Shown: positions 9,306-17,842 of the stretch, piece after piece
Position numbering within the stretch: position 1 is the first letter of the stretch
Layout of the letters: every line of letters begins with the position of its first letter
Source of the DNA: an uncultured Micrococcales bacterium
GTDB taxonomy: Bacteria; Actinomycetota; Actinomycetes; Actinomycetales; Microbacteriaceae
Assembly: GCA_903880095.1 (NCBI GenBank)
Contig: CAIRNX010000025.1
Coordinates: 1-64,000 of the forward strand
Direction: 5' to 3'
DNA: 64,000 nucleotides
Translations under genes and position numbers: made by a program
The notes under the pieces: generated by a model
Told to the model about the DNA's origin: nothing
Database searches by the model: none
The model's input: only the letters and a program-made list of their open reading frames with translations

Positions 9306-10378
9306 CAGGCTAGGCCAAGTCTTTCTGCCACTTCTTCGGCACGATTCGAAACAGATTGCGGCTGAATCTCGTTGCCGTTTTCGTCTTTGAGCGCCCACAG
9401 GGCGTCCTTGAGCCCGTGACCGGTGACCGTGACGACGATTACCGAGCCTGCAGGTACCTTGCCGGCACGAGCCTGCTTCAAAAGCCCAGCCGCACCCGTT
9501 GCCGATGAAGGTTCGACGAAGACGCCAACCTCCTGAGACAAGAAGCGGTGCATCCAGAGGATCTCTTCGTCGGTGACCGAGCCGAACATGCCCTCTGAGC
9601 ACTCGCGTGCGCTCAAGGCGAGTTCGTAAGACGCTGGGTTACCGATTCGAATGGCTGTTGCTATGGTCTCAGGGTTGCGAACGGGGGTGCCGTAGACGAA
9701 CGGGGCTGACCCGTCGGCCTGAAAGCCCCACATCTGCGGAACCTTCTTGATTACACCGAGGTTGAACTCTTCTAGGTAGCCCTTGAAGTAGGCCGAGTAG
9801 TTGCCGGCGTTACCAACGGGTAGCACGTGAATGTCTGGTGCGCGCTCAAGGCGCTCCACGACCTCGAAGGCACCGGTCTTCTGACCCTCGATGCGGTCTG
9901 GGTTAACCGAGTTGACCAGGTGAACCGGGTAGTTCTCTGAAAGGTCGCGAGCTAGGTCGAGGCAGTCATCGAAGTTTCCTTGAACCTGCAAAATCTGCGC
10001 CTTGTGGGCAACCGCTTGCGAGAGCTTGCCGAGCGCAATCTTGCCTTCTGGCACAAGCACTACCGACTGAATGCCGGCGGCAGCAGCGTAAGCGGCAGCC
10101 GAGGCTGAGGTGTTTCCGGTCGATGCACAGATGACAGCTTTGGCTCCGTGACCAACGGCCTTAGAAACAGCCATCGTCATGCCGCGGTCTTTGAACGAAC
10201 CGGTCGGGTTCATGCCCTCAACCTTTAGGTAAACCTCGGCAGCACCAACAAGCTTGGCCAGCGCAGGTGCCTCAACGAGTGGGGTGCCACCTTCGCCAAG
10301 AGTGATGATTGGGCACGACGAGTCGATGTCGAGTCTGTCGATGTATTCGCGAATTACTCCGCGCCACTGGTGAGCCAT
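9305..10378 (-). CDS. thrC: Threonine synthase
   Basis: PLP enzyme converting O-phosphohomoserine to threonine. The Schiff-base lysine is Lys63 in NPTGSFKDRG, and the phosphate-binding loop is PVGNAGNYSAY. At 357 residues it belongs to the short threonine synthase class typical of Actinobacteria. It is coupled to hom and thrB by 1-base overlaps, keeping the three threonine enzymes in one transcript. Confidence 0.97.
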   Translation of the reverse strand: MAHQWRGVIREYIDRLDIDSSCPIITLGEGGTPLVEAPALAKLVGAAEVYLKVEGMNPTGSFKDRGMTMAVSKAVGHGAKAVICASTGNTSASAAAYAAAAGIQSVVLVPEGKIALGKLSQAVAHKAQILQVQGNFDDCLDLARDLSENYPVHLVNSVNPDRIEGQKTGAFEVVERLERAPDIHVLPVGNAGNYSAYFKGYLEEFNLGVIKKVPQMWGFQADGSAPFVYGTPVRNPETIATAIRIGNPASYELALSARECSEGMFGSVTDEEILWMHRFLSQEVGVFVEPSSATGAAGLLKQARAGKVPAGSVIVVTVTGHGLKDALWALKDENGNEIQPQSVSNRAEEVAERLGLA

Positions 10379-11664
10379 TAGATGCCTTCCACTCTGATAA
10401 CTGAGGTGATCGACTCGACGGCGTCGCTGGCGGCGAGAGCTGTTACAACTGATTGAAGTGAGGCTTCGGTTGCCTCGTGAGTACCAACCATAAGGGTGGC
10501 GGTTTTGCGCGGGTTAATCGACTGCTCAACGGTTTCAACCGAAACACCCTGATCGGCAAATGTTGCCGCGATAGAAGCAAGCACACCGGGCTGGTCTTTT
10601 GCTTCGAGAGTGATCTGGTAGCGAGTGTGAACACGGTCGATTGGCAAGACCTCGAGGTCGGCGTGAACCGAATCGGCGAGGCCAGGGCCACCGGCGACGT
10701 GACGTTTGGCGGCCGAAACGAGGTCACCGAGAACAGCTGATGCGGTCTGCGTGCCGCCGGCACCCGAACCGTAGAACATCAGTGCGCCGGCTGCCTCAGC
10801 CTCAACGAATACGGCATTGAATGCTCCACGAACTGCGGAAAGTGGGTGTTCGCGAGGAATCAGTGCCGGGTAAACGCGAGCCGAGACGCCCTCTTCCAGG
10901 CGCTCGCAAATGGCTAGAAGTTTGATTACGTAACCGTTTTCTTTGGCGGCTGTCATCTGTTCGCGAGTGATCTTGGTGATGCCCTCGCGATAAACGTTTT
11001 CGAGCGGCACCTCGGTGTGAAATGCGAGCGATGCCAAAATCGCAACCTTCTGTGCCGCGTCGTAACCCTCGACATCCATGCTCGGGTCGGCCTCTAGGTA
11101 GCCGAGGTCGGTGGCCTCAACCATTGCCTCCTCGAGCGAAAGCCCGGCGTTGTCCATGCGGTCAAGAATGTAGTTCGTCGAGCCATTGACGATGCCCATG
11201 ATTCGAGTGACCTTGTCTCCGGCGAGCGACTCGCGCAACGGTCGAATGATTGGAATCGCGGCGGCGACGGCAGCCTCAAAATAAAGCTGCGCACCAACCT
11301 GTTCGGCTGCATCAAAAAGCTCGGTGCCGTGGGTTGCCAGAAGATACTTGTTTGCGGTGATCACGTCTGAGCCAGAGTTCAATGCCTGAAGAATGTAGGT
11401 GCGAGCCGGCTCTAGGCCGCCCATGACCTCGATAACGATGTCTGCGCCGAGAATCAGAGTTTCGGCATCGGTGGTTAGCAGTTCTGCCGGAACACCCTCT
11501 GGACGCTTGGCGTTGATGTCACGCACGGCGATGCCGGTAAGTTCTAGTTCTGCTCCAACACGAGCAGCAAGTTCGTCTTTGTTTTCAAGAAGAAGCCTGG
11601 CAACCTGAGCGCCAACAGAACCCGCTCCAAGTAGGGCGATGCGTAGGGGTCGGTATTCGATCAA
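10378..11664 (-). CDS. hom: Homoserine dehydrogenase
   Basis: NAD(P)H-dependent reduction of aspartate semialdehyde to homoserine, the branch point between lysine and threonine/methionine. Has the N-terminal Rossmann motif LLGAGSVGAQVA, the catalytic region ITANKYLLATHG, and a C-terminal ACT domain (about residues 350-425, YQITLEAKDQPGVLASIA) expected to mediate threonine feedback. TTG start at 11664 overlaps the lysA stop by four bases (TTGA). 428 residues; not fused to aspartokinase. Confidence 0.96.
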   Translation of the reverse strand: MIEYRPLRIALLGAGSVGAQVARLLLENKDELAARVGAELELTGIAVRDINAKRPEGVPAELLTTDAETLILGADIVIEVMGGLEPARTYILQALNSGSDVITANKYLLATHGTELFDAAEQVGAQLYFEAAVAAAIPIIRPLRESLAGDKVTRIMGIVNGSTNYILDRMDNAGLSLEEAMVEATDLGYLEADPSMDVEGYDAAQKVAILASLAFHTEVPLENVYREGITKITREQMTAAKENGYVIKLLAICERLEEGVSARVYPALIPREHPLSAVRGAFNAVFVEAEAAGALMFYGSGAGGTQTASAVLGDLVSAAKRHVAGGPGLADSVHADLEVLPIDRVHTRYQITLEAKDQPGVLASIAATFADQGVSVETVEQSINPRKTATLMVGTHEATEASLQSVVTALAASDAVESITSVIRVEGI

Positions 11665-13073
11665 TATGAGTCCTTATTCGCGGAGGCAAATTTGTCGTGT
11701 AGATCGACGTCTCTGTCGAAAAGGTCGGCTTCGGTTTCGCCTCGCACAATCAATCGTGCCTTACCCGAGCGTACCGCCACAACAGGCGGGCGGGTCAGAT
11801 AGTTGTAGTTGTTTGAGAGCGAGAAACAATAGGCGCCCGTTGCGGCCACCACTAGGGTGTCTCCGTTTAAGACATCTTTTGGCAAGTAATCGTCGCGCAC
11901 CACGATGTCGCCGCTCTCGCAGTGCCGCCCGACAACCCGAACAAGGGCTTGATCGGCACTCGAAACACGTGAAGCCAAGCGAACGGTGTATGCCGCCTCG
12001 TAAAGGGCCGTGCGCATGTTGTCGCTCATACCGCCGTCTATGCTCACGTATTTGCGCACAGAGCCTTCGACGTTGACGTCCTTGATGGTTCCGACCGTAT
12101 AAAGTGTCACTCCTGCTGGGCCAGCGATTGAACGACCCGGCTCGAAGGCGAGTGTTGGCACCGAGATGCCGTGCTCAATGCATGCCGCAGCAACCGCATC
12201 GGCAATCTGGCTGGCGAACTCGCCGATTTCGGGTGCATCGTCTGACTCGACATAGTTGATGCCGAAACCGCCGCCGAGGTTGAGCTCAGGAACTGGGCCG
12301 CTGTTTAGAAGTTCTGCGTGAAGCTTCACCAAACGCTTTGCTGCCTCGGCGAAACCTTCGACCGCGAAAATTTGCGAGCCGATATGCGAGTGCAGACCTA
12401 AGAATTCAAGGTTGCTGCTCTCTCTAATCTTGGCGACCAACGCAGGGACGTCAGAAATTGAAATGCCAAACTTTTGATCTTCTCGAGCGGTAGCCAAAAA
12501 CTCGTGGGTGTGGGCGTGAACACCGGTGTTGACGCGAATGCGAACCGGTTGAACCTTCTCTTGTGCGCCAGCGGCAGCCGCAATGCGCTCAATCTCGATT
12601 TCGCTGTCGACGACGATCGCTCCAACGCCGGCCGAAACCGCGCGACCAATCTCGGTCAAGGACTTGTTGTTACCGTGGAGCCCGATGCGCTTAGGGTCTA
12701 TTCCCGAGGCGAGCGCGAGCGCAAGCTCGCCTGCGGAGGCAACGTCGACATTGAGGCCAAGTTCGTCGATCCAGCGCACAACTGCGCCAGCCAAGAGAAC
12801 CTTGCCTGCGTAGTAAACCTTGGCGGTCGAGCCGATTCTGACGGCTGCGTCTTCGAAAGCCTTTTGCACCGACTTGGCTCTGGCACGGAATTCGTCTTCG
12901 TCAATCACATAAAGCGGAGTGCCGAACTGTGAAGTGAGTTCACTGACCGGGACTCCCCCGATTTCGAGTTCGCCGTTCGCGGTGCGGCGAGAATCACGTG
13001 GCCAGATCGTTGCCGGAAACGCATTTGCGTCTTTCGGCTCCTTCAGCCACTCAGGTGCGAGTTTGTTCCCCAT
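11661..13073 (-). CDS. lysA: Diaminopimelate decarboxylase
   Basis: Last step of lysine synthesis, meso-DAP to lysine; fold III PLP enzyme. The PLP lysine is Lys91 in VYYAGKVLLAG, followed by the HSHIGSQI segment and the dimer-interface CESGD motif. The 470-residue form starts at ATG 13073, two bases after the argS stop; longer readings lie inside argS. Together with dapD/dapE at 50-52 kb this indicates the succinylase route. Confidence 0.96.
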   Translation of the reverse strand: MGNKLAPEWLKEPKDANAFPATIWPRDSRRTANGELEIGGVPVSELTSQFGTPLYVIDEDEFRARAKSVQKAFEDAAVRIGSTAKVYYAGKVLLAGAVVRWIDELGLNVDVASAGELALALASGIDPKRIGLHGNNKSLTEIGRAVSAGVGAIVVDSEIEIERIAAAAGAQEKVQPVRIRVNTGVHAHTHEFLATAREDQKFGISISDVPALVAKIRESSNLEFLGLHSHIGSQIFAVEGFAEAAKRLVKLHAELLNSGPVPELNLGGGFGINYVESDDAPEIGEFASQIADAVAAACIEHGISVPTLAFEPGRSIAGPAGVTLYTVGTIKDVNVEGSVRKYVSIDGGMSDNMRTALYEAAYTVRLASRVSSADQALVRVVGRHCESGDIVVRDDYLPKDVLNGDTLVVAATGAYCFSLSNNYNYLTRPPVVAVRSGKARLIVRGETEADLFDRDVDLHDKFASANKDSY

Positions 13074-13075
13074 GG

Positions 13076-14731
13076 TTACATCCGTTCTGGGGCCGAAACG
13101 CCCAAGAGTCCTAAGCCGTTTCGCAGCACAACCCCGGCGGCTTCGTTGAGCCAGAGGCGGGTGCGGTGAATGGTTTCTACTTCGCCACCCGAAAGCGGGG
13201 TGACGCGGCAATTGTCGTACCAGCGGTGGTAGGCGCCGGCGACCTCTTCGAGGTAGCGTGCGACTCTGTGTGGCTCTTTGAACTCAGCCGAAAGCGCGGT
13301 TACTCGCGGGTATTCGATCAACTTGGCTAGCAACTCTTCTTCGCTTACGTGGCTTAGTAGCGCCGGCTCAAACTCGCAGTTGTCGACACCGAGACTCGCG
13401 GCGTTCACGGCGACTTGCTTGGTGCGAGCGTGTGCGTACTGAACGTAGAAGACCGGGTTGTCGTTGGTCTTCTTCTCGAGCAAGGCCAAGTCGATGTCGA
13501 CCATCGAGTTGATTGACGAGCGGACGAGCGCGTAACGCGCAGCATCGACACCGACGATATCAACGAGGTCTTCCATAGTCACAACGGTTCCGGCGCGCTT
13601 AGACATTCGAACAGGTTCACCATCGCGAACTAGGTTCACCAGTTGACCAATCATGATTTCGAGGTTTACGCCAGGTTCGTCGCCAAATGCAGCACACATT
13701 GCCATCATCCGGTTCACGTAACCGTGGTGGTCTGCGCCAAGCATATAAATGCATCGATCGAATCCGCGTGAGCGCTTGTCTAGGTAGTAGGCAAGGTCGC
13801 CGGCAATGTAAGCGGCTTCGCCGTCAGACTTGATAATCACACGGTCGCGGTCATCGCCAAACGTGGTCGAGCGCAGCCAGGTCGCGCCGTCTTCTTCGAA
13901 GATGTGGCCGAGTTCGCGCAGGCGATTTATTGCTTTTTGAACAGCGCCAGACTCATAAAGCGAGTTTTCGTGAAAGAAGACGTCGAAGTCGACACCGAAT
14001 TCGTGCAATGAGCTTCTGATCTCACCAAACATGAGGTCAACACCTGCGGCACGAAAGGCCTCTTGTGCCTCTTCATCTGGCATAGCAAGAATGTCTTCTG
14101 CTGTTCCGGCTAGGACGGCAGATGCGATCTGATCGATGTAAGCACCGGCGTAGCCGTCTTCTGGTGCCGGTTGCTTTCGAGCGGCGGCAAGCAACGAACG
14201 GGCGAAACGGTCAATCTGGGCGCCGTGATCGTTGAAGTAATACTCGCGAGTGACCTCAGCGCCTTGAGCCTGAAGGACTCGAGCGAGGCTGTCACCAACA
14301 GCAGCCCAACGGGTGCCTCCGATGTGAATCGGGCCAGTCGGATTAGCCGAAACGAACTCGAGGTTCATCTTTAGACCCTTTAGAGCGTCACCAACGCCAA
14401 ACGAAGCGCCAGCTTCGACAACCTGCTTGGCAATCGATCCAGCGGCTCCAGCCGAAAGGGTGATGTTGATAAAGCCAGGGCCGGCAATGTCAACTTTTTC
14501 GATTCCGTCGACCGAGCTGAGGGCGGGGGCTAAAAGCTCAGCGAATTCGCGAGGCTTTAGGCCAGCTTTGCCCGCGTACTGCATGGCGACGTTTGTTGCC
14601 CAGTCGCCGTGATCGCGGCTCTTCGGGCGCTCGACTACGACTTCACCGAGCTCAAAGGCTGCGAGCGAGCCGCTTGCAACGAGTTCGTTGAGAACGCGTG
14701 CAATCGCGGCTGAGAGGTCTGTAGGAGTCAA
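13076..14731 (-). CDS. argS: Arginyl-tRNA synthetase
   Basis: Charges tRNA-Arg. Class I motifs: HIGG in [17 protein letters not shown] (the actinobacterial variant of HIGH) and [10 protein letters not shown] as KMSKS. It has the N-terminal additional domain and the C-terminal DALR anticodon-binding domain. TTG at 14731 with AGGG nearby is preferred, giving 551 residues. The alternative TTG at 14770 touches a TAGAAT -10 candidate and would lie upstream of its transcript. A tRNA-Arg gene is divergently transcribed about 90 bp away. Confidence 0.95.
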   Translation of the reverse strand: MTPTDLSAAIARVLNELVASGSLAAFELGEVVVERPKSRDHGDWATNVAMQYAGKAGLKPREFAELLAPALSSVDGIEKVDIAGPGFINITLSAGAAGSIAKQVVEAGASFGVGDALKGLKMNLEFVSANPTGPIHIGGTRWAAVGDSLARVLQAQGAEVTREYYFNDHGAQIDRFARSLLAAARKQPAPEDGYAGAYIDQIASAVLAGTAEDILAMPDEEAQEAFRAAGVDLMFGEIRSSLHEFGVDFDVFFHENSLYESGAVQKAINRLRELGHIFEEDGATWLRSTTFGDDRDRVIIKSDGEAAYIAGDLAYYLDKRSRGFDRCIYMLGADHHGYVNRMMAMCAAFGDEPGVNLEIMIGQLVNLVRDGEPVRMSKRAGTVVTMEDLVDIVGVDAARYALVRSSINSMVDIDLALLEKKTNDNPVFYVQYAHARTKQVAVNAASLGVDNCEFEPALLSHVSEEELLAKLIEYPRVTALSAEFKEPHRVARYLEEVAGAYHRWYDNCRVTPLSGGEVETIHRTRLWLNEAAGVVLRNGLGLLGVSAPERM

Positions 14732-14769
14732 TTTTTGCCCTAATCGGGTGGTGTTTGGCGGCCTTGTCA

Positions 14770-14775
14770 ATTCTA
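14770..14775 (-). promoter_or_regulatory. Candidate -10 element for argS
   Basis: TAGAAT on the minus strand, about 40 bases before the chosen TTG start. A weak -35 (TTACAG) is 19 bases further upstream. It supports the shorter argS start. Confidence 0.4.
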
Positions 14776-14797
14776 CTCGTTTGAGGCTGATGCCCTG

Positions 14798-14803
14798 TAA
14801 CCT
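14798..14803 (+). promoter_or_regulatory. Candidate -10 element for tRNA-Arg/dedA
   Basis: TAACCT, the same hexamer that precedes several leaderless genes in this window. Transcription would begin around 14810, about nine bases before the mature tRNA. Confidence 0.45.
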
Positions 14804-14819
14804 AGGGATTACCCCTAGG
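14801..14819. repeat. Perfect inverted repeat abutting tRNA-Arg
   Basis: CCTAGGG, five bases (ATTAC), CCCTAGG: a 7-bp perfect inverted repeat whose last base is the first base of the tRNA. It overlaps the candidate -10 by three bases. It could be a DNA operator. If transcribed from further upstream it could be a leader hairpin, and its CCCCTA could compete with the tRNA 5' acceptor strand for the 3' strand TAGGGG. Confidence 0.6.
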
Positions 14820-14890
14820 CCCCTATAGCTCAGGGGATAGAGCGTCGCCCTCCGGAGGCGAAAGCGCAGGTTCGAATCCTGCTAGGGGCG
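14819..14890 (+). tRNA. tRNA-Arg (anticodon CCG)
   Basis: Complete cloverleaf: acceptor GCCCCTA/TAGGGGC, D stem GCTC/GAGC, anticodon stem TCGCC/GGCGA with loop CTCCGGA (anticodon CCG, reading CGG), and T arm GCAGG-TTCGAAT-CCTGC. Discriminator base is G. CCA is not encoded. The start codon of dedA follows one base after the discriminator base, and argS is divergent. Confidence 0.96.
14884..14888 (+). promoter_or_regulatory. Ribosome-binding site of dedA inside the tRNA acceptor stem
   Basis: AGGGG in the 3' acceptor strand of tRNA-Arg lies three bases before the dedA ATG at 14892. No other Shine-Dalgarno is possible because the tRNA body occupies all upstream sequence. The mature tRNA would sequester or remove this site. 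Confidence 0.5.
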
Positions 14891-14891
14891 C

Positions 14892-15500
14892 ATGATCGAT
14901 CTATCATTTCTAAACACCCTCGGGCCTTTAGGTCTACTCGTCGCTGGCCTTATGGTTTTCGCCGAAACGGGTCTCTTGGTTGGCTTCTTCTTGCCGGGCG
15001 ATTCGCTCCTTTTTTTGGTTGGCCTCAACCTCGGGAGCATCTGGCAGGACGTGCCGATCTGGGTGGCCTGCCTTGCAATTTCGGTTGCCGGCCTGGCCGG
15101 TGACCAGACCGGTTACTGGATTGGGCGACGCCTTGGTCCGGCAGTTTTCACCCGCCCAAACTCCAAATTCTTCAGTCAAAAAAACGTTGAGCGCGCTCAC
15201 AACTTTTTCGAGCGTTACGGTTCGAAGGCCGTGATCTTGGCGCACTTCGTGCCAGTTATGCGCACATTTGTGCCAGTTGCTGCCGGCGTTGGCGAGATGT
15301 CTTGGCGCAAATTCACCACATACAACTTGATTGGCGTGCTCGGCTGGGGAACCGGAGTGACACTGCTTGGTTATTTCTTGGGTGGCATCAAGTTTGTGAG
15401 CGACCACGTTACCTACGTGACGATCGCGTTTATTCTGATCTCTTTTATCCCGCTGGCTCTAGAGGTTTTCAAGGCCTTGCGCAACAAGAAACGCGCTTAG
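14892..15500 (+). CDS. DedA family membrane protein
   Basis: Polytopic membrane protein of the DedA/VTT family (202 residues). Members are linked to undecaprenyl-phosphate or phospholipid recycling across the membrane and to proton-motive-force homeostasis. Conserved segments: FAETGLLVGFFLPGDSLLF at about residues 23-41 and the RTFVPVAAGVGEM motif near 135. The N-terminus at ATG 14892 matches the family start, so a much later start is unlikely. It runs directly out of the tRNA gene, and its last 42 bases overlap rdgB on the other strand. Confidence 0.92.
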   Translation: MIDLSFLNTLGPLGLLVAGLMVFAETGLLVGFFLPGDSLLFLVGLNLGSIWQDVPIWVACLAISVAGLAGDQTGYWIGRRLGPAVFTRPNSKFFSQKNVERAHNFFERYGSKAVILAHFVPVMRTFVPVAAGVGEMSWRKFTTYNLIGVLGWGTGVTLLGYFLGGIKFVSDHVTYVTIAFILISFIPLALEVFKALRNKKRA

Positions 15501-16049
15501 CTGAGCCAGGGCTTGGGCTCGGTGGCTGTAGGCGTTTTTTAGCTGAGGCTCGAGTTCTGCCGAGGTGACCTCAAAACCCTCTGGAATGAAAACTGGGTCG
15601 TAGCCGTGGCCGTTGGTCCCGCGCTCTTCGGTTGCTATCGAGCCGCTCCAAATACCGGTGAATGATGCTTCGCCATTTGGCCCGACAAGCGCAAGCGTGC
15701 AAATGAACGCTGCCGCGCGATGATCGGGGGCGATATCTTTCAACTGAGCCAAAAGAAGTCTGCGATTTGCCACGTTGTCGCGGCCGCCCGCCCAAATGGC
15801 GGTGAAGATGCCAGGCGAACCGCCTAGGACTTCAACGGCGAGACCTGAATCATCGGCGATGCTAGGAAGACCAGTGTGTTCGAAGGCAGCCTTGGCCTTG
15901 ATCATTGCGTTTTCGAGAAAGCTCAAACCGTCTTCAACCGGCTCTGGACCGTCATAACCAACGAGTTCGAGGCCAGGAACCTGGGCTTCGAGAATGGCGC
16001 GAAGCTCTTCAACCTTGCCCTGATTGTGGGTGGCCAGAACTAGCTTCAT
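15459..16049 (-). CDS. rdgB: XTP/dITP diphosphatase (RdgB/HAM1)
   Basis: House-cleaning nucleotide pyrophosphatase that removes dITP, XTP and similar purines. Motifs: N-terminal [26 protein letters not shown], and [15 protein letters not shown]. 196 residues. ATG 16049 overlaps the rph stop by four bases. The 3' end overlaps the DedA gene convergently by 42 bp without any terminator. Confidence 0.96.
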   Translation of the reverse strand: MKLVLATHNQGKVEELRAILEAQVPGLELVGYDGPEPVEDGLSFLENAMIKAKAAFEHTGLPSIADDSGLAVEVLGGSPGIFTAIWAGGRDNVANRRLLLAQLKDIAPDHRAAAFICTLALVGPNGEASFTGIWSGSIATEERGTNGHGYDPVFIPEGFEVTSAELEPQLKNAYSHRAQALAQLSAFLVAQGLENL

Positions 16050-16768
16050 GCCAGTGCCGCCGCCTGAATTTCCTTGAGGTCGGCGTTGCCCTTGAGAGCT
16101 AGGTCAAGCAGAGCATTCAACTCATCGCGGTTGAATGGGGCACCCTCAGCCGTGCCCTGCACCTCAACAAAGTGACCCGCACCGGTGACGACAACATTCA
16201 TGTCGGTCTCGGCACGGACGTCCTCGGTGTAAGCCAGGTCGAGAAAGGGCACACCGTCGATGATGCCGACCGAAATGGCTGAAACGCTGTCTTTTAGTGG
16301 CTCGCTTCGCTTTGGAATAAAGCCTTGCTCCTTGCCCCAGGCGATTGCGTCGGCAAGAGCAACGTATGCGCCAGTGATCGCCGCGGTGCGAGTGCCGCCG
16401 TCAGCCTGCAAAACATCACAGTCGATAACGATCGTGTTTTCGCCCAAGCCCTTCACGTCTACGATTGCTCGAAGGCTTCGACCAATCAGGCGCGAAATCT
16501 CGTGTGTGCGGCCACCCTGCTTACCCTTGACCGATTCGCGGTCGCTGCGGGTGTGAGTTGCGCGTGGGAGCATCGAATATTCGGCGGTCACCCAGCCCTC
16601 ACCCGAGCCAGTCTTCCAGCGCGGAACCCCCGATGTGAACGATGCCGTGCAAAGAACTTTGGTTGAACCAAATGTGATTAGTGCGCTGCCCTCGGCGTGT
16701 TCGCTCCAACCGCGTTCGATGGTTACTTTGCGAAGCTGGTCTGAGGTGCGTCCGTCTACACGGGTCAT
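16046..16768 (-). CDS. rph: Ribonuclease PH
   Basis: Phosphorolytic 3'-exoribonuclease that trims tRNA 3' ends. The RNase PH fold is shown by [16 protein letters not shown], the phosphate-site region around [25 protein letters not shown], and [16 protein letters not shown]. 240 residues. Strong AAGGAGAACC site upstream of the ATG. It is coupled to rdgB in a cluster with murI, a common actinobacterial arrangement. Confidence 0.96.
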   Translation of the reverse strand: MTRVDGRTSDQLRKVTIERGWSEHAEGSALITFGSTKVLCTASFTSGVPRWKTGSGEGWVTAEYSMLPRATHTRSDRESVKGKQGGRTHEISRLIGRSLRAIVDVKGLGENTIVIDCDVLQADGGTRTAAITGAYVALADAIAWGKEQGFIPKRSEPLKDSVSAISVGIIDGVPFLDLAYTEDVRAETDMNVVVTGAGHFVEVQGTAEGAPFNRDELNALLDLALKGNADLKEIQAAALA

Positions 16769-16776
16769 GGTTCTCC

Positions 16777-17583
16777 TTAAATGTTGAGGCTCTCGACCGA
16801 GTTAACCTCGGGCCCGAGAAAACGACGAGCGAGACGCCCGAACGAAGCTGTTTCGCCGGTTGCCTGAAACCGGTAGTTCGGCTTTTCAACCGAATTGCGA
16901 AGAATGTTGTGCGCGACAAGCGTGCGGTAGACGTCTTTTGCGGTTTCTTCGGCGCTAGAAACCAGCGTGACATCTTCACCCATCACATAGGAGATGGCAC
17001 CGGTTAGCAGCGGGTAGTGCGTGCAGCCGAGAACCAGGGTGTCTACCCCCGCGGCTTTGATCGGAGCGAGGTACTCCTCGGCGGCCTTCAGCAGTTCTGG
17101 GCCCGAGGTGATGCCTCTCTCAACAAACTCAACAAACCTTGGGCAGGCGGCAGACTCGATCTGCACGTCAACTGCCGCCGCGAAGGCGTCGTCGTAGGCG
17201 CGCGAGGTTACTGTTGCGTTTGTGCCAATCACACCGATTTTGCGATTGCGAGTTGCTGCGACAGCGCGCCTAACAGCCGGCTGAATAACCTCGACCACTG
17301 GGATTCCGCGGCCTGCCGTGTAGCGTTCGCGAGCGTCGCGCAGCACGGCTGCCGATGCCGAGTTGCATGCGATTACTAGGAGCTTCACACCTTCATCGAC
17401 CAAGCGATCCATAACGTCAAGTGCTAGTTCGCGCACCTCTGGGATGCTCTTTGGGCCGTATGGGCTGTTGGCGGTATCGCCTACGTAGATGATGCTTTCG
17501 TTAGGCAGCTGGTCGATGATCGCACGGGCGACGGTGAGCCCACCGACTCCCGAATCAAAAATGCCTATTGGCGCGTCATTCAC
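16777..17583 (-). CDS. murI: Glutamate racemase
   Basis: Supplies D-glutamate for peptidoglycan. The two catalytic cysteines are in [11 protein letters not shown] and LGCTHYPLL; the N-terminal substrate loop is [16 protein letters not shown]. The GTG at 17583 (268 residues) starts just before the conserved domain and ten bases after the DUF3039 stop. Longer readings would overlap DUF3039 and add an unrelated basic leader. No clear Shine-Dalgarno precedes it. Confidence 0.94.
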   Translation of the reverse strand: MNDAPIGIFDSGVGGLTVARAIIDQLPNESIIYVGDTANSPYGPKSIPEVRELALDVMDRLVDEGVKLLVIACNSASAAVLRDARERYTAGRGIPVVEVIQPAVRRAVAATRNRKIGVIGTNATVTSRAYDDAFAAAVDVQIESAACPRFVEFVERGITSGPELLKAAEEYLAPIKAAGVDTLVLGCTHYPLLTGAISYVMGEDVTLVSSAEETAKDVYRTLVAHNILRNSVEKPNYRFQATGETASFGRLARRFLGPEVNSVESLNI

Positions 17584-17593
17584 GGGGTTCAGT

Positions 17594-17842
17594 TTATTCT
17601 TTGCCGTCTTGAGGTTCGCGCAAGCCGTCATAGATCTCTTGACATTCAGGGCAAACAGGAAACTTCTGAGGGTCGCGATTAGGCACCCAAACTTTGCCAC
17701 AGAGAGCGATTACCGGTGTTCCCATAACTGCCGACTCGACAATCTTTTCTTTTCGCACGTAGTGCGAATAACGCTCGTGATCGCCTGGTTCAACCTGCTC
17801 TGCGGTTACCTCTTCGAGGAGGCTGCCGGTTTGTTCGCTCAC
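17594..17842 (-). CDS. DUF3039 family protein
   Basis: An 82-residue protein of a family found in Actinobacteria; function unknown. An acidic N-terminal half is followed by a segment ending in a CGK...CPEC-type pair of cysteine sites (ALCGKVWVP then [11 protein letters not shown]), suggesting a small zinc ribbon. GTG start overlaps the malic enzyme stop by four bases (GTGA), so it is translationally coupled between malic enzyme and murI. Confidence 0.88.
   Translation of the reverse strand: MSEQTGSLLEEVTAEQVEPGDHERYSHYVRKEKIVESAVMGTPVIALCGKVWVPNRDPQKFPVCPECQEIYDGLREPQDGKE

Noticed and set aside
9306-9602. An upstream extension of thrB over thrC
   Set aside because: The extra 99 residues are an out-of-frame reading of thrC; the GHMP kinase starts at MSIIGRVV.
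14732-14770. Upstream TTG of argS at 14770
   Set aside because: It touches the TAGAAT -10 candidate, adds a non-conserved leader, and has no ribosome site; the TTG at 14731 has AGGG upstream.
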